From contig JANWWC010000001.1 in assembly GCA_025056215.1 (NCBI GenBank), positions 62,001 to 126,000 on the forward strand: a stretch of 64,000 nt of DNA, in the 5' to 3' direction. Positions 37,901 to 46,831 of this stretch are shown here, in pieces (positions within the stretch are counted from its first letter, which is position 1; the number at the start of each line of letters is the position of its first letter). The position numbers were made by a program, and so were the translations under genes. Source of the stretch: Cytophagales bacterium. Lineage in GTDB: Bacteria; Bacteroidota; Bacteroidia; Cytophagales; Flammeovirgaceae. The notes under the pieces were generated by a model, which saw only the letters and a list, made by a program, of their open reading frames with translations, was not told where the DNA came from and made no database searches.

Positions 37901-38136
37901 GTCATATAGAGCATTCCTGGAACACCATTGATAGCTCTTTCTAACGGAATGAGCGTAGACTGGACTAACACATCTGCACTTGCTCCTGGATAGTCGATAA
38001 ATATGGATACGCGAGGGGGTGCAATCTCAGGAAACTGAGAAACAGGCAAATTTTCCATTGCCAACAGTCCTAGAAAAATAATTCCTACTGACAGACTGAT
38101 GGCTAAAACTGGTCTGTGAACAAAATTAGTTGTCAT
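34918..38136 (-). CDS. RND efflux transporter permease (HAE1/AcrB type)
   Basis: This 1072-residue inner membrane pump has the twelve-segment RND layout with two large periplasmic loops. Proton-relay residues are seen in ALVLAIGIVVDDAIVVVEAV (paired Asp of TM4), and GAVIAITLVMVSVFVPITFM is typical of the hydrophobe/drug (HAE1) group. It lacks the heavy-metal CusA signatures. It works with the adaptor encoded 6 nt upstream and the channel that overlaps it. Substrate cannot be told from sequence. Confidence 0.96.
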   Translation of the reverse strand: MTTNFVHRPVLAISLSVGIIFLGLLAMENLPVSQFPEIAPPRVSIFIDYPGASADVLVQSTLIPLERAINGVPGMLYMTSSATSAGEATIQVVFEPGTDPNAAVVNIKTRVDQVMSNLPPLVQREGVIITPIQPSMLMYVNLYSTDPNADEKFLFNYAYVKILPEIQRIKGMGRAQILGSRQYAMRIWLNPDRMRAYNVSTEEVMEAIGEQSIIGRPGRLGQSSGKTPQSLEYVLVYRGRFNKPEEYEDIIIRATPEGEVLKLKDIGYVELGSEFVNIYSNKDGYPSASIVLKQNVGSNAQEVIAQTKAKLAELKKDFPPGMDYEISYDVSKFVDASIQKVLQTLVEAFILVALVVFVFLGDFRSTLIPIIAVPISLVGAFIFMKSFGLTINLITLFALVLAIGIVVDDAIVVVEAVYEKMESEHLPPLKAVKKVLSEISGAVIAITLVMVSVFVPITFMPGPVGVFYRQFSITMASAIVLSGIIALSLTPVLSAMILKHKHERFAKKTLINRFLISFNHHFESLTKKYTQLLEKITHRRWLTGIILLIFLVLIYVVNEFLPSGFIPSEDQAMIYAIIQTPPGSTLERTNEVSQQLQRIAKEIESIQSVTSLAGYEILTEGRGSNAGTCLINLKPWHQREQSVKEIIEELEEKTKDFGAIIEFFEPPAVPGYGSSGGFSLVLLDKNPTVDYQEFDKVNTQFMEALKARKELSGLFTFYAANYPQYEILIDNQTAMQKGVSIGKAMENLNILIGSTYEQGFTRFNNFFKVYTQASPEYRRLPSDLLKLFVKNEKGEMVPYSSFMTLRKTQGPNEITRFNLYTASFIRGVPSEGYTTSQAIKAIQEVAKQTLPQGYDIAWEGLSYDEVKRGNESIYIFAIVLIFVYLVLASQYESFILPWAVLISLPPGIFGSFFLLKIMGLANDIYAQIGLIMLVGLLGKNAVLIVEYAVQRNQQGLPVLQAAIEGAKMRFRPILMTSFAFVVGLIPLVRATGAAAIGNRTIGASALGGMLTGTIFGLIIVPGLYYIFGTLNEGRKLIRDESLEPLSEEIVHQAIEKESFLHKVKTFFKHHKK

Positions 38137-38142
38137 AATTTG

Positions 38143-39225
38143 TTATTCGGCATGGAGTTGTCGTAGTTCTTGTAATATTTCGGGCAGACGTACTGTATAA
38201 TGCATTACCTTATCTCCTTTTTTTACTTTGCGCAATCCTTCTAAAAGAATTCGGTCTTCCTCAGTGATTCCTTTCGAAACCACAAATAAGTGTGGAAGTT
38301 CGTTGCTTATAGAAATTTCTCGCATGTGAACGACATCATCTTTATCTACTACAAATACGTAATGCTTTCCTAAAATTTCGAAAGTAGCCTTTTGAGGTAT
38401 GAGCAAAGCTTTTTTTAGGCTGACAGGCATCAGAATATTACCAGTTTCTCCATGTCGTAAGATTCCCTTAGGGTTTGGGAATGTCGCTCGAAAAGCAATA
38501 TTGCCTGTTTCATTATCAAAATCAGCTTCAATCGTTTCAACTACTCCGTCATAATCAAACATTTTTCTATTTGCCATCTGAAGTTTGACTTTTAGCAGGC
38601 TATCTTTTTTGTAATTAGTAACAAAATCGAGATATTCAACTTCCGGCACATTAAAATACACCCATACTTTGCTGTTATCTGAAAGTGTAGTAAGCAGTTC
38701 CCCTTCGTCTAGTAAGCTTCCTAAACGAGCATGGAATCTGCCTACAATCCCAGAAAAAGGTGCGCGTATTTCAGTAAAACTCAAATGAGTGCGCGCTAAG
38801 GCTAGCTCTGCTTTGGCTTTTTCCAATTTAGCTTTGGCTAAAGCTAATTCATTAGGAGAAACAATATTTTTTTCTGCTAATTGCTGAGTATTTAAATATT
38901 CTACTTCTACGAACTTAAGCTCAGCTTCTGCTTTTTGTACTTCTGCCTGATATACTAAAGGCATAATCTTAAATAAAACCTGTCCTTTTTGAACAAGTTG
39001 TCCTTCATCTACATAGATGTTTTCTAAATAACCTTTTTCTAGGGCGCGTACTTCTATGTGCTGAAAGGAATGAATCTGACAAACGTATTCTTTAAAGAAG
39101 GACGTATCTTGACGAGCAGGATAAATAACAGGATACGCCACTGTTTCTTGGTGGAGCGAGTGCGAGTCGCAGCCTATGCAAAATATTACGCACATCAAAC
39201 TCCCTAGTAGAATGGGTATTTTCAT
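38143..39225 (-). CDS. RND periplasmic adaptor (membrane fusion protein)
   Basis: This 360-residue lipoprotein (lipobox IFCIGC, residue 19) has the lipoyl/barrel-sandwich pattern EVRALEKGYLENIYVDEGQLVQKGQVLF, a coiled-coil hairpin (about 90-145, AKAKLEKAKAELALARTHL) and the second lipoyl half IRAPFSGIVGRFHARLGSLL. It bridges pump and outer membrane channel. It is the second gene of the operon, 6 nt before the pump gene. Confidence 0.94.
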   Translation of the reverse strand: MKIPILLGSLMCVIFCIGCDSHSLHQETVAYPVIYPARQDTSFFKEYVCQIHSFQHIEVRALEKGYLENIYVDEGQLVQKGQVLFKIMPLVYQAEVQKAEAELKFVEVEYLNTQQLAEKNIVSPNELALAKAKLEKAKAELALARTHLSFTEIRAPFSGIVGRFHARLGSLLDEGELLTTLSDNSKVWVYFNVPEVEYLDFVTNYKKDSLLKVKLQMANRKMFDYDGVVETIEADFDNETGNIAFRATFPNPKGILRHGETGNILMPVSLKKALLIPQKATFEILGKHYVFVVDKDDVVHMREISISNELPHLFVVSKGITEEDRILLEGLRKVKKGDKVMHYTVRLPEILQELRQLHAE

Positions 39226-39330
39226 GATTTTAATTTTTTAAAAATAAAATTGTAAGGGAAGAGCAAAATTTTTTGCGTAGTTTGTTAAAAGGATATAGCC
39301 GTTATTTTTGTAAATCACCTAAAGGAAAGG

Positions 39331-39726
39331 CTATACCTCGTAAAAAATGAGAGAGTGGAAGGCAATGTAGCGAGGGATATTCCCAAAAATATCAATCAAA
39401 CAAGGATAAGAAAAAGAATTACATATAGTATCAGCAGCGAATTTCTTTAGTGCTGAAAGGGCAATTACCTTGATACAGTACGTTTTTATAGGCTCAGGTG
39501 GGGAGGAAAGCTTCAAAACTTTGTTTTTGAAAATGACCTTATAAAGCTCACTTGCATCGTCATCTTCACAGACTTTACATTCTTCTTGCTTAGCTTCTCT
39601 TGTTTCTTTTACTTCTTTCAAGCAAAATGAACTTGCAACAGGATTCGCAGTTAGTAAACTTGCTATTACCAACGCGAAAAGAAAACAAGTTCCTTTTGTT
39701 AAATATTGAAAAGACTTTTTTAGCAT
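39331..39726 (-). CDS. Unknown exported Cys-rich protein opening the RND operon
   Basis: I place the start at the second in-frame ATG (39726, 131 residues), because a complete promoter at 39743-39773 would start transcription at or after the first ATG. It has a signal peptide (MLKKSFQYLTKGTCFLFALV, then IASLLTANPVASS). The mature part is short, with an ECKVCEDDD motif and Cys in YCIKV, DTICNS and YPCL: six Cys after the signal. No known domain is recognised. It lies about 105 nt upstream of the adaptor gene on the same strand, so it is likely the first gene of the operon. A sensor, chaperone or metal-binding role is speculation. Confidence 0.7.
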   Translation of the reverse strand: MLKKSFQYLTKGTCFLFALVIASLLTANPVASSFCLKEVKETREAKQEECKVCEDDDASELYKVIFKNKVLKLSSPPEPIKTYCIKVIALSALKKFAADTICNSFSYPCLIDIFGNIPRYIAFHSLIFYEV

Positions 39727-39742
39727 AGAATTATCCAACATG

Positions 39743-39773
39743 CAAATATAGCTATATTTCAGTAGTTAACAAA
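39743..39773 (-). promoter_or_regulatory. Consensus promoter for the RND operon
   Basis: On the minus strand TTTG (39770-39773), 19 nt, then TATATTTG (39743-39750): full match to the Bacteroidota form. Its -7 box ends 1 nt before the ATG at 39741, which argues for translation from 39726. Confidence 0.75.
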
Positions 39774-39872
39774 ATTTACTTCTAAGAATTTTGCATATTT
39801 TAAATTTATTAGACTTTTTCTTAGAAAATGCGTCATTATTTTTTATTTTGCATAGTATAAAACAACTAAGCT

Positions 39873-41312
39873 ATGGAACATAAACCACTCAGCAGCAAAG
39901 AAAAAGCATTGCAAATCAATTTGGATGAATTTATTTATGGTTCCTTTGCTGAAATTGGAGCAGGGCAAGATACGGCTGCAATTTTTTTTAAAGCAGGCGG
40001 AGCTTCTGGGACGGTAGCGAAAACAATGTCGGCTTATGACATGGCATTTAGCGATGCTATCTACGGGCCAGAAGAAAACAAGCGTTACGTCTGTAAGCCT
40101 CGTTTATTAAAGATGCTCGAAAAAGAATACTCTCTCCTCCCTAAACGATTGCCTCATCGCGCTGATAGAACTTGCTTTTTTGCTTTTGCGAATACCGTAG
40201 AGGCGCTTAATTTCAAACGAACTAATGAAGGTCATGGTTGGGTAGGGGTTCGCTTCCAAACAAGACCTAACGGACCCGTAAATGACTGTATTATTCATGT
40301 TAAAATGAAAGACAACGATCCTGTTTGGCAACAAAATGCTCTGGGAATTGTAGGAGTTAACCTTATTTACGCTTGCTTTTATTATCGAAATGATATTGAA
40401 GTATTTATGAAGTCACTTCTTGATGAAGTTACGATTCATCGCATTGAAATTGATTACTTCGAATTGAGAGGAGATGACTTTAACCATATTGATAACCGAT
40501 TGCTAAGCCTGAAGCTCGTCAGGTTAGGACTTACTAATATCACCATGTTTGACCCCGACGGAAACGTCCTTCATCCAGCGGATGCTTTGTATAAAAAAAA
40601 TGTCATGATTGTGCGCGGTCGCTTTCGCCCCGTAACACTCGTAAACATGGATATGATTCAAAAAGGAAAAGAACAATTTTACAAAGACCCAGAAGTAGAT
40701 AAAACAAACACAGTTATTATTTGTGAGCTTACTCTTGACCAACTTGCTGCAGCAGGCAATCAAGACGGAAACATCGATGAGCGAGATTTTTTATACAGAG
40801 CTGATATCCTTTGTTCATTAGGGCAGACTGTTATGATTTCTAATGTGAAACATTATTATCGCCTTGTTCCTTTTCTTTCCAAACTTACGCGAGGGAAAAA
40901 AATCGGCATTGTGCTAGGAGTGTACAATCTTTTATCTTTGTTTGATGAAAAAAATTATGATGGATTAAAAGGAGGTATCTTAGAATCTTTCGGAACTCTT
41001 TTTAGCAATAATGTAAAAATGTTTGTTTATCCTTCTTATAAGCCAGGAACAAAAGAAATCGTCAATGTTTATACTCTCGAACTTCCTCCTACGCTCATAG
41101 ATCTACTAGAATATTTAGTAGTGAATAATAAAGTAGAAGATATCAAGGATTACGTAGAGGAACATCTCGATATTATTTCAGACAATGTGCTAGCTCAAAT
41201 CAAAAAAGGAGAAGAAGGTTGGGAAAAACTTGTCCCTGAAGGAGTAGCTTCTATTATCAAATCGCGATGCTTGTTCGACTACCCTTGTAAAGTAGAGCCT
41301 CAGATAGACTAA
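39873..41312 (+). CDS. Conserved protein of unknown function (GAGQ/GGASGT family)
   Basis: This 479-residue cytosolic protein begins with SSKEKALQINLDEFIYGSFA, EIGAGQDTAAIFFKAGGASG and TVAKTMSAYDMAF. Further blocks are GHGWVGVRFQTRPNGP and RGRFRPVTLVNMDM, then a C-terminal half with GKKIGIVLGVYNLLSLFDE. I recognise it as a wide bacterial family that databases label inconsistently, including as a TonB receptor or a nucleotidyl transferase. No signal peptide, barrel or HxGH nucleotidyltransferase motif is visible, so I do not accept those labels. It stands alone upstream of mnmG. Confidence 0.75.
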   Translation: MEHKPLSSKEKALQINLDEFIYGSFAEIGAGQDTAAIFFKAGGASGTVAKTMSAYDMAFSDAIYGPEENKRYVCKPRLLKMLEKEYSLLPKRLPHRADRTCFFAFANTVEALNFKRTNEGHGWVGVRFQTRPNGPVNDCIIHVKMKDNDPVWQQNALGIVGVNLIYACFYYRNDIEVFMKSLLDEVTIHRIEIDYFELRGDDFNHIDNRLLSLKLVRLGLTNITMFDPDGNVLHPADALYKKNVMIVRGRFRPVTLVNMDMIQKGKEQFYKDPEVDKTNTVIICELTLDQLAAAGNQDGNIDERDFLYRADILCSLGQTVMISNVKHYYRLVPFLSKLTRGKKIGIVLGVYNLLSLFDEKNYDGLKGGILESFGTLFSNNVKMFVYPSYKPGTKEIVNVYTLELPPTLIDLLEYLVVNNKVEDIKDYVEEHLDIISDNVLAQIKKGEEGWEKLVPEGVASIIKSRCLFDYPCKVEPQID

Positions 41313-41388
41313 CATTAGTTCTAAAAGTAGCGAATTGGGTCTATAAGAAAAGTCTATAAAAAAGTATCTGCTCGCAATGAAAATTTTG

Positions 41389-41396
41389 TAAATTTG
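41389..41396 (+). promoter_or_regulatory. -7 promoter element for mnmG
   Basis: TAAATTTG matches TAnnTTTG; a weak -33 CTG lies 18 nt upstream (41368-41370). The expected transcript would have a leader of only about 13 nt before the GTG at 41416. Confidence 0.5.
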
Positions 41397-41415
41397 CAAA
41401 AAACGTTAGCATATT

Positions 41416-43311
41416 GTGGATACTCTTACGTACGATGTGATTGTAGTAGGTGCAGGTCATGCAGGGTGCGAGGCGGCGCATGCAGCTGCACGAATGGGCT
41501 CCCGGGTCTTGCTAATTACTATGAACATGCAGACCATTGGACAGATGAGCTGTAATCCTGCGATGGGAGGCATAGCAAAGGGCCAAATCGTGAGAGAAAT
41601 TGACGCGCTGGGAGGAATGTCTGCCATCGTTACTGATAAAACTATGATTCAGTTTCGCATGCTCAATCGTTCGAAAGGACCTGCTATGTGGAGTCCGCGT
41701 GCTCAGTCGGATAGGATGCGCTTTGCTGAAGAGTGGAGGCTTACTTTGGAACGCAATCCTAACATAGATTTTTGGCAAGATATGGTGTGCGCCTTGCATG
41801 TGAAAGATAAAAAAGTATATGGGGTAAGAACAATGCTCGGTGTAGATTTCTATGCAAAGGCTGTAGTGCTTACCAATGGTACGTTTCTCAATGGAGTTAT
41901 TCACGTAGGTGAAAAGAACTTCGGAGGTGGAAGAACAGGTGAAAAAGCTGCAACGGGACTCACTGAGCAACTCGTTCAACTCGGTTTTGAAGCAGGCCGT
42001 ATGAAAACGGGAACTCCTCCTCGCGTAGATGGAAGAACTATCAACTATGCGGCTACAGAAGAGCAAAAAGGCGATGAAACAGATGATAAGTTTTCGTTTT
42101 CAGATGAAACACAACCTTTAAAAAAGCAAAAAAGTTGCTGGATAACTTATACAAATCCTGAAGTTCATGAAATTTTAAAAGAAGGATTTGATAAATCCCC
42201 TATGTTTACGGGGCGCATCAAGGGAGTCGGACCGCGTTATTGTCCTTCAATAGAAGATAAAATCAACCGCTTTTCAGAACGCGACCGCCATCAAATTTTT
42301 ATTGAGCCAGAAGGGTGGAATACAATTGAAGTTTATGTAAACGGCTTTTCTACTTCCTTGCCAGAAGACATTCAATACAGAGCTTTGAGGAAAATTCCGG
42401 GTTTCGAGAATGCCAGAATGTTCCGCCCTGGTTATGCAATTGAATACGATTATTTTCCTCCTACGCAGCTTAAATTGACTTTAGAAACAAAACTAATTGA
42501 AGGGCTTTTCTTTGCAGGACAAATTAACGGAACAACTGGTTATGAAGAAGCTGCTTGTCAAGGACTTATAGCGGGCATTAATGCACATAATAAGGTTCAT
42601 GACAAAGAACCTTTTATTCTCGACCGTTCGGAAGCTTACATCGGTGTTTTAATAGATGATTTAGTAAACAAAGGTACTGAAGAACCTTACCGAATGTTTA
42701 CTTCTCGCGCAGAGTTTCGCATTTTGCTTCGCCAGGATAATGCCGATTTAAGATTGACAGAAAAAGGATATAAAATTGGTCTAGCCACGCAAGAGAGATA
42801 TGAACGTATGCGAAAGAAAAAAGAAGATATTCAAAAAATTACTAAGTTTTTAAGTCTACTGAGCTTAGATCCTTCAGAGATAAACGGAAAACTCCGAGAG
42901 TTCGGAACTGCTGAACTTTCACAAAAAGTAAAAGCGATTACTTTGCTGCGACGCCCTGATTTTGACATAAATCTTTTATCACAACTTAACACGGAACTTT
43001 CAAAAGAACTCAGCAAGTACGACCGTTTCACTAAGGAGCAAGTAGAAATAGAAGTTAAATACGAAACCTATATTCAAAAGGAGGCAAAAACCGCTGAAAA
43101 AATGCGCCGTTATGAAAACATGCATATCGCCGGAAAACTGAATTACGATGAGATTGTAGCTCTTTCAGCAGAAGCACGTCAAAAATTAAAGAAATTTCAG
43201 CCTCAAACTATTGGACAAGCGTCGCGCATCAGTGGAATTTCACCTGCCGATATATCTATTCTAATGGTCTATTTAGACAAACTCTCCGGAATAGAAAGAG
43301 AGTCAGTGTGA
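41416..43311 (+). CDS. mnmG: tRNA uridine 5-carboxymethylaminomethyl modification enzyme MnmG
   Basis: This 631-residue FAD enzyme works with MnmE to modify U34 of certain tRNAs. The FAD site is [19 protein letters not shown] near the start, then [46 protein letters not shown] and [17 protein letters not shown]. The start is GTG at 41416; no in-frame ATG gives the full FAD motif. The last 43 nt overlap the convergent Na/Pi cotransporter gene. MnmE is not in the window. Confidence 0.97.
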   Translation: MDTLTYDVIVVGAGHAGCEAAHAAARMGSRVLLITMNMQTIGQMSCNPAMGGIAKGQIVREIDALGGMSAIVTDKTMIQFRMLNRSKGPAMWSPRAQSDRMRFAEEWRLTLERNPNIDFWQDMVCALHVKDKKVYGVRTMLGVDFYAKAVVLTNGTFLNGVIHVGEKNFGGGRTGEKAATGLTEQLVQLGFEAGRMKTGTPPRVDGRTINYAATEEQKGDETDDKFSFSDETQPLKKQKSCWITYTNPEVHEILKEGFDKSPMFTGRIKGVGPRYCPSIEDKINRFSERDRHQIFIEPEGWNTIEVYVNGFSTSLPEDIQYRALRKIPGFENARMFRPGYAIEYDYFPPTQLKLTLETKLIEGLFFAGQINGTTGYEEAACQGLIAGINAHNKVHDKEPFILDRSEAYIGVLIDDLVNKGTEEPYRMFTSRAEFRILLRQDNADLRLTEKGYKIGLATQERYERMRKKKEDIQKITKFLSLLSLDPSEINGKLREFGTAELSQKVKAITLLRRPDFDINLLSQLNTELSKELSKYDRFTKEQVEIEVKYETYIQKEAKTAEKMRRYENMHIAGKLNYDEIVALSAEARQKLKKFQPQTIGQASRISGISPADISILMVYLDKLSGIERESV

Positions 43312-44234
43312 AGCGTTTTTCTCTCAGAGAGCCAACCTAATTTTTCAGCAACTTCAATCGTCCAACCGAATAATAAAACGCCTAACACATTAAAAAGAGT
43401 GTGGGCATTAGCAAGTGCTTTCTCTGGTGAGCTAGAAATGCTCACCCACTCTACAAAGTTAAAAAAAGGATCGAATAACAGTAAACCTGTTATAATAGAT
43501 ATTAGGTTGAACAGAAAGTGAAAAATACCTACTTTGAAAGCTCTTAAGCTTCTTCCAATTGTGGCTATTAATGTGTCGGCTACGGTTCCGAGTTCCGCTC
43601 CCATCATAATGGCAATTCCACCTTTTAAACTGAGAATGCTATGTTTAACTAATACAATTGCCATACCAACAGTAGCCGAAGAAGATTGAATGATGAGCGT
43701 TACAAAAGCGCCAACTACAGTTCCTATGGTAGGCTTTTGGCTTTTGGAGAGCCATTCGTAAAAGGTTTTATCATTTTTTAAAGGCTCTACCCCTTCTTCC
43801 ATTACAAACAAACCAAAAAATAAAATACCTAAAAAAAGAAGTGTATTTGCTCCTTTCTTCCAGGTGCTTTTTTGACTAATCCAACCGATAATAAGCCCTA
43901 TTATCATTAAGATAGGAGCATACCTTCCTATGTCTATTGCGATTATCTGGCTACTCATCGTAGTACCAATATTAGCACCCAAAACAATTCCAAGCGATTG
44001 TTTAACAGAAAGAAGGCGCGTTTCTGCCAAAATAATAGTGAGAATGATAACTGCTGACGAAGAACCTAATAAAGTTGTAATCCAGATACCTGTTAAAATC
44101 GCCAAAAAAGTATTTTTTGTAAACTTAAGAAGCCAATAGCGTGTATTTTCGCCCGCCCATGATTGAACTACCTCTGCAAGTTGGTTAATTCCGAATAAAA
44201 AAAGTGCTAAACCACCTAGTACGAAAAGAAGCAT
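43269..44234 (-). CDS. Na/Pi cotransporter family protein
   Basis: This 321-residue integral membrane protein has the NptA-type inverted repeat: [18 protein letters not shown], then [16 protein letters not shown] in the first half and [16 protein letters not shown] in the second, with the QSSSA-type loops that bind phosphate and sodium. It lacks the C-terminal PhoU-like domain of longer members. About eight hydrophobic segments are seen. Its 3' end runs 43 nt into mnmG on the opposite strand. Confidence 0.92.
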   Translation of the reverse strand: MLLFVLGGLALFLFGINQLAEVVQSWAGENTRYWLLKFTKNTFLAILTGIWITTLLGSSSAVIILTIILAETRLLSVKQSLGIVLGANIGTTMSSQIIAIDIGRYAPILMIIGLIIGWISQKSTWKKGANTLLFLGILFFGLFVMEEGVEPLKNDKTFYEWLSKSQKPTIGTVVGAFVTLIIQSSSATVGMAIVLVKHSILSLKGGIAIMMGAELGTVADTLIATIGRSLRAFKVGIFHFLFNLISIITGLLLFDPFFNFVEWVSISSSPEKALANAHTLFNVLGVLLFGWTIEVAEKLGWLSERKTLHTDSLSIPESLSK

Positions 44235-44447
44235 ATGTTTTTTTGAAGAAATTTATAGGATATCATACATGCAATCAAGATGTAAAATATTAATTCACAA
44301 TTTTTTATCACTTCTGTAATGCTCTTTTGATGTATATGAGCTTGCTTGTACTTCTGATTTCATAAAAATTTAAATAGAGCATGGTATTGAATATCAAAAT
44401 TATTTGTTTACCTTGCAGCATGTTGTTTTACTTTAATGTTTTTTTAA

Positions 44448-44702
44448 ATGAATATTTATGTTGCTAACATCGCTTTTTCTACGAAAGAAAGCGAGCTCGA
44501 AAAAATCTTCTCTGAGTATGGTCAAGTTACTTCTGTAAAAATCATCAAAGACCGAGAAACCGGAAAATCTAAAGGATTCGGATTTGTTGAAATGGAAGAC
44601 GAAAGAAATGCAGCCAAAGCCGTAAGTTCTATCGATGGAAGAATCTTAAACGGAAGAGAATTGCGAGTAAAGAAAGCTTTCCCACGCCCATCTACTCGAT
44701 AA
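44448..44702 (+). CDS. RRM-type RNA-binding protein
   Basis: This 84-residue single RNA recognition motif protein has RNP2 IYVANI (residues 3-8) and RNP1 KGFGFVEM (residues 42-49), with aromatic residues on the RNA face, and a basic tail (KKAFPRPSTR). It probably binds single-stranded RNA, as the small Rbp proteins of cyanobacteria and Bacteroidota do, often in cold response. The 213 nt upstream hold no recognisable element. It is convergent with dnaG, 11 nt apart. Confidence 0.93.
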   Translation: MNIYVANIAFSTKESELEKIFSEYGQVTSVKIIKDRETGKSKGFGFVEMEDERNAAKAVSSIDGRILNGRELRVKKAFPRPSTR

Positions 44703-44713
44703 AATTTTGTAAT

Positions 44714-46705
44714 TTAACCAATTACAATCCCTAGCTCTTGTGCTATTTGTCTTTTTGAAGTGTTGAAAAATTCATAAAGTTCTAAAAGCTGATATTCTTC
44801 TTCGGGTGTTTTTGCATTTTTCATCATTTCAAGTATTTTTTGCAAACTTACTTTTAGCTCTGCAAATTTTCTTTTGAGAATATTGCGATAAGAAAGCACA
44901 TCAATTTTTTCATCTTTTTTAGGAACGACAATTCCTTGTTTTTCCCAGTGTGGACTTATGGTGTGCTTTTCTGAAAGCTGAGAAACTACAAATTGAGCAA
45001 ATCTTTCGTCTGGATGATGAATCAAATTTTCAGGTCTTACGTCGTTTCCAAGACTTACTTCATACGCATATGTATTGTAAATAGAAGCATAGTAATCGTT
45101 GGTAAAACAGAGATTATTGCATTCTTGAAATAAGTAGTTATAAAGCTTTTGACCTTCAAACTCTACATAGCCATAAAGCACTAAGATGCGCAAGTTTTCG
45201 TATTCTTGCGCTTGTCTTTCGTCTTGAGGTTCGTCCGAACAATGGAATCGAAAATCAATGAATTCAGGAAATTGTTCCGACGGAACAGCTTCATGCTCAT
45301 ACGTAGGAGAAGGAGTATCTTCTAAAAGAGTAGCACTTTCATGAGTTTTTTGAGATTTCTTATCTCTTAAAAGTTGAGTTATTTGAGTTCGTTTTTCTTT
45401 TGCTTCTATTTGTTGAAGTAACAACCGATTGGTTTCTCGAACGATAATTTCTTCACTTTCTTTGAATATTTTAGCAATTTCCTTCTGAAAAACAGAACGC
45501 TTAATTACATTAGGAATTTGAACGACGCTCTCTATTAAACTTCTGATCGCAAATGCTTTTTCTTGAGGACTATTAGCGTTGCGCAAAAGTAATTGTGCTT
45601 TAAACTGAATAAAATCCTGCTTATTGTCGAGAAGAAATTTTTGGAATGCTTCTGCTCCTCTTTTTTGTATGAAGCTGTCAGGATCTTCTCCGTCTGGAAA
45701 AAGAACCACGCTCACATTCAAATCCTGAGACAAAAACATATCAATTCCGCGTAAGGATGCTTTGATGCCTGCTGTATCTCCGTCGTAAAGAATGGTGATA
45801 TTATTTGTAAATCGTTTTATAAGTTGGATTTGACCTTCGGTAAGGGATGTACCAGAAGAGGCTACTACATTCTCTACTCCTGCCTGATGCATAGAAATCA
45901 CGTCTGTGTAACCCTCTACTAAATAACAGTTATTTTGCTGGCGAATAGCATTTTTAGCTTGAAAAATGCCGTATAAAACTTCGCTTTTTTTATAAACTTC
46001 TGTTTCAGGTGAGTTGATGTATTTAGGTTTTTCGTCTTTTTTGAGAGTTCTTGCTCCAAAGGCAATAGGTCTGCCCGAAAGATTGTGAATCGGAAATATT
46101 ACGCGCCCTCGAAAACAGTCGTATTGATGGCCTTGTTCATTAGTAGTAATTAAACCTGCTTTTTGAAGAATTTCAAGGCTGTAGCCTTTTTCTTGCGCGT
46201 CGTTTTTGAGAGTATCCCAACTGTTAGGTGCGTAGCCAAGCTCGAATTTTTGGATAATTTCATCTTTAAATCCTCTTTCTTTTAAATAACCTATTCCGAC
46301 TGTTTTTCCTTCAGGTGTTTGGAGTTGATACTGAAAGAAATTTTTAGCATACGATAAAACGATGTAAAGTTTTTCTCGCTGTGAATGTTCTTCCAATGCT
46401 TGTGGAGAGAATTCGTCTTCCTCTAACTCAATATTGTACTTCCGGGCTAGCATTCTGATGGCCTCTACATAGTTTACTCCTTCTATTTCTCGGATGAAGG
46501 TAATTGCATCACCTCCTTTACCGCATCCAAAACATTTAAAAATTCCTTTTGCTGGTGAAACTGAAAATGAAGGAGTTTTTTCACTGTGAAAAGGACAACA
46601 AGCCCAGTAATTAGTACCTTTTTTTTTTAAAAAAACATAATCTTGGACTACATCTAAAATATCAGCTGCTTGCTGCACACGTTGGATAGATAGTGGACTT
46701 ATCAT
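44714..46705 (-). CDS. dnaG: DNA primase DnaG
   Basis: This 663-residue primase has a CHC2 zinc finger (CPFH, Cys37/His40, then CFGC, Cys58/Cys61), the RNA polymerase core domain, and a TOPRIM motif (YLVEGYTDVISMHQ with the catalytic Glu, then ILYDGDTAGIKASLRGIDMF). A C-terminal helical region of about 220 residues would contact DnaB helicase. It makes RNA primers for replication. It lies downstream of the PorW gene on the same strand with a 126-nt gap. Confidence 0.97.
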   Translation of the reverse strand: MISPLSIQRVQQAADILDVVQDYVFLKKKGTNYWACCPFHSEKTPSFSVSPAKGIFKCFGCGKGGDAITFIREIEGVNYVEAIRMLARKYNIELEEDEFSPQALEEHSQREKLYIVLSYAKNFFQYQLQTPEGKTVGIGYLKERGFKDEIIQKFELGYAPNSWDTLKNDAQEKGYSLEILQKAGLITTNEQGHQYDCFRGRVIFPIHNLSGRPIAFGARTLKKDEKPKYINSPETEVYKKSEVLYGIFQAKNAIRQQNNCYLVEGYTDVISMHQAGVENVVASSGTSLTEGQIQLIKRFTNNITILYDGDTAGIKASLRGIDMFLSQDLNVSVVLFPDGEDPDSFIQKRGAEAFQKFLLDNKQDFIQFKAQLLLRNANSPQEKAFAIRSLIESVVQIPNVIKRSVFQKEIAKIFKESEEIIVRETNRLLLQQIEAKEKRTQITQLLRDKKSQKTHESATLLEDTPSPTYEHEAVPSEQFPEFIDFRFHCSDEPQDERQAQEYENLRILVLYGYVEFEGQKLYNYLFQECNNLCFTNDYYASIYNTYAYEVSLGNDVRPENLIHHPDERFAQFVVSQLSEKHTISPHWEKQGIVVPKKDEKIDVLSYRNILKRKFAELKVSLQKILEMMKNAKTPEEEYQLLELYEFFNTSKRQIAQELGIVIG

Positions 46706-46831
46706 GTTGTGTTTTTAGTAATGTATGTAAAATTAATGATTTTTAAATTCCGTTATAAAAGAAAAGCTTTTTGAAAATTTCTAACAGTTTTTTAAATCAG
46801 CTAATAAGAGCAATTTGAAACTGCATTTTGT

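Noticed and set aside
41512-42066. Minus-strand 184-codon ORF within mnmG
   Set aside because: Shadow of a highly conserved gene; no domain or start signal.
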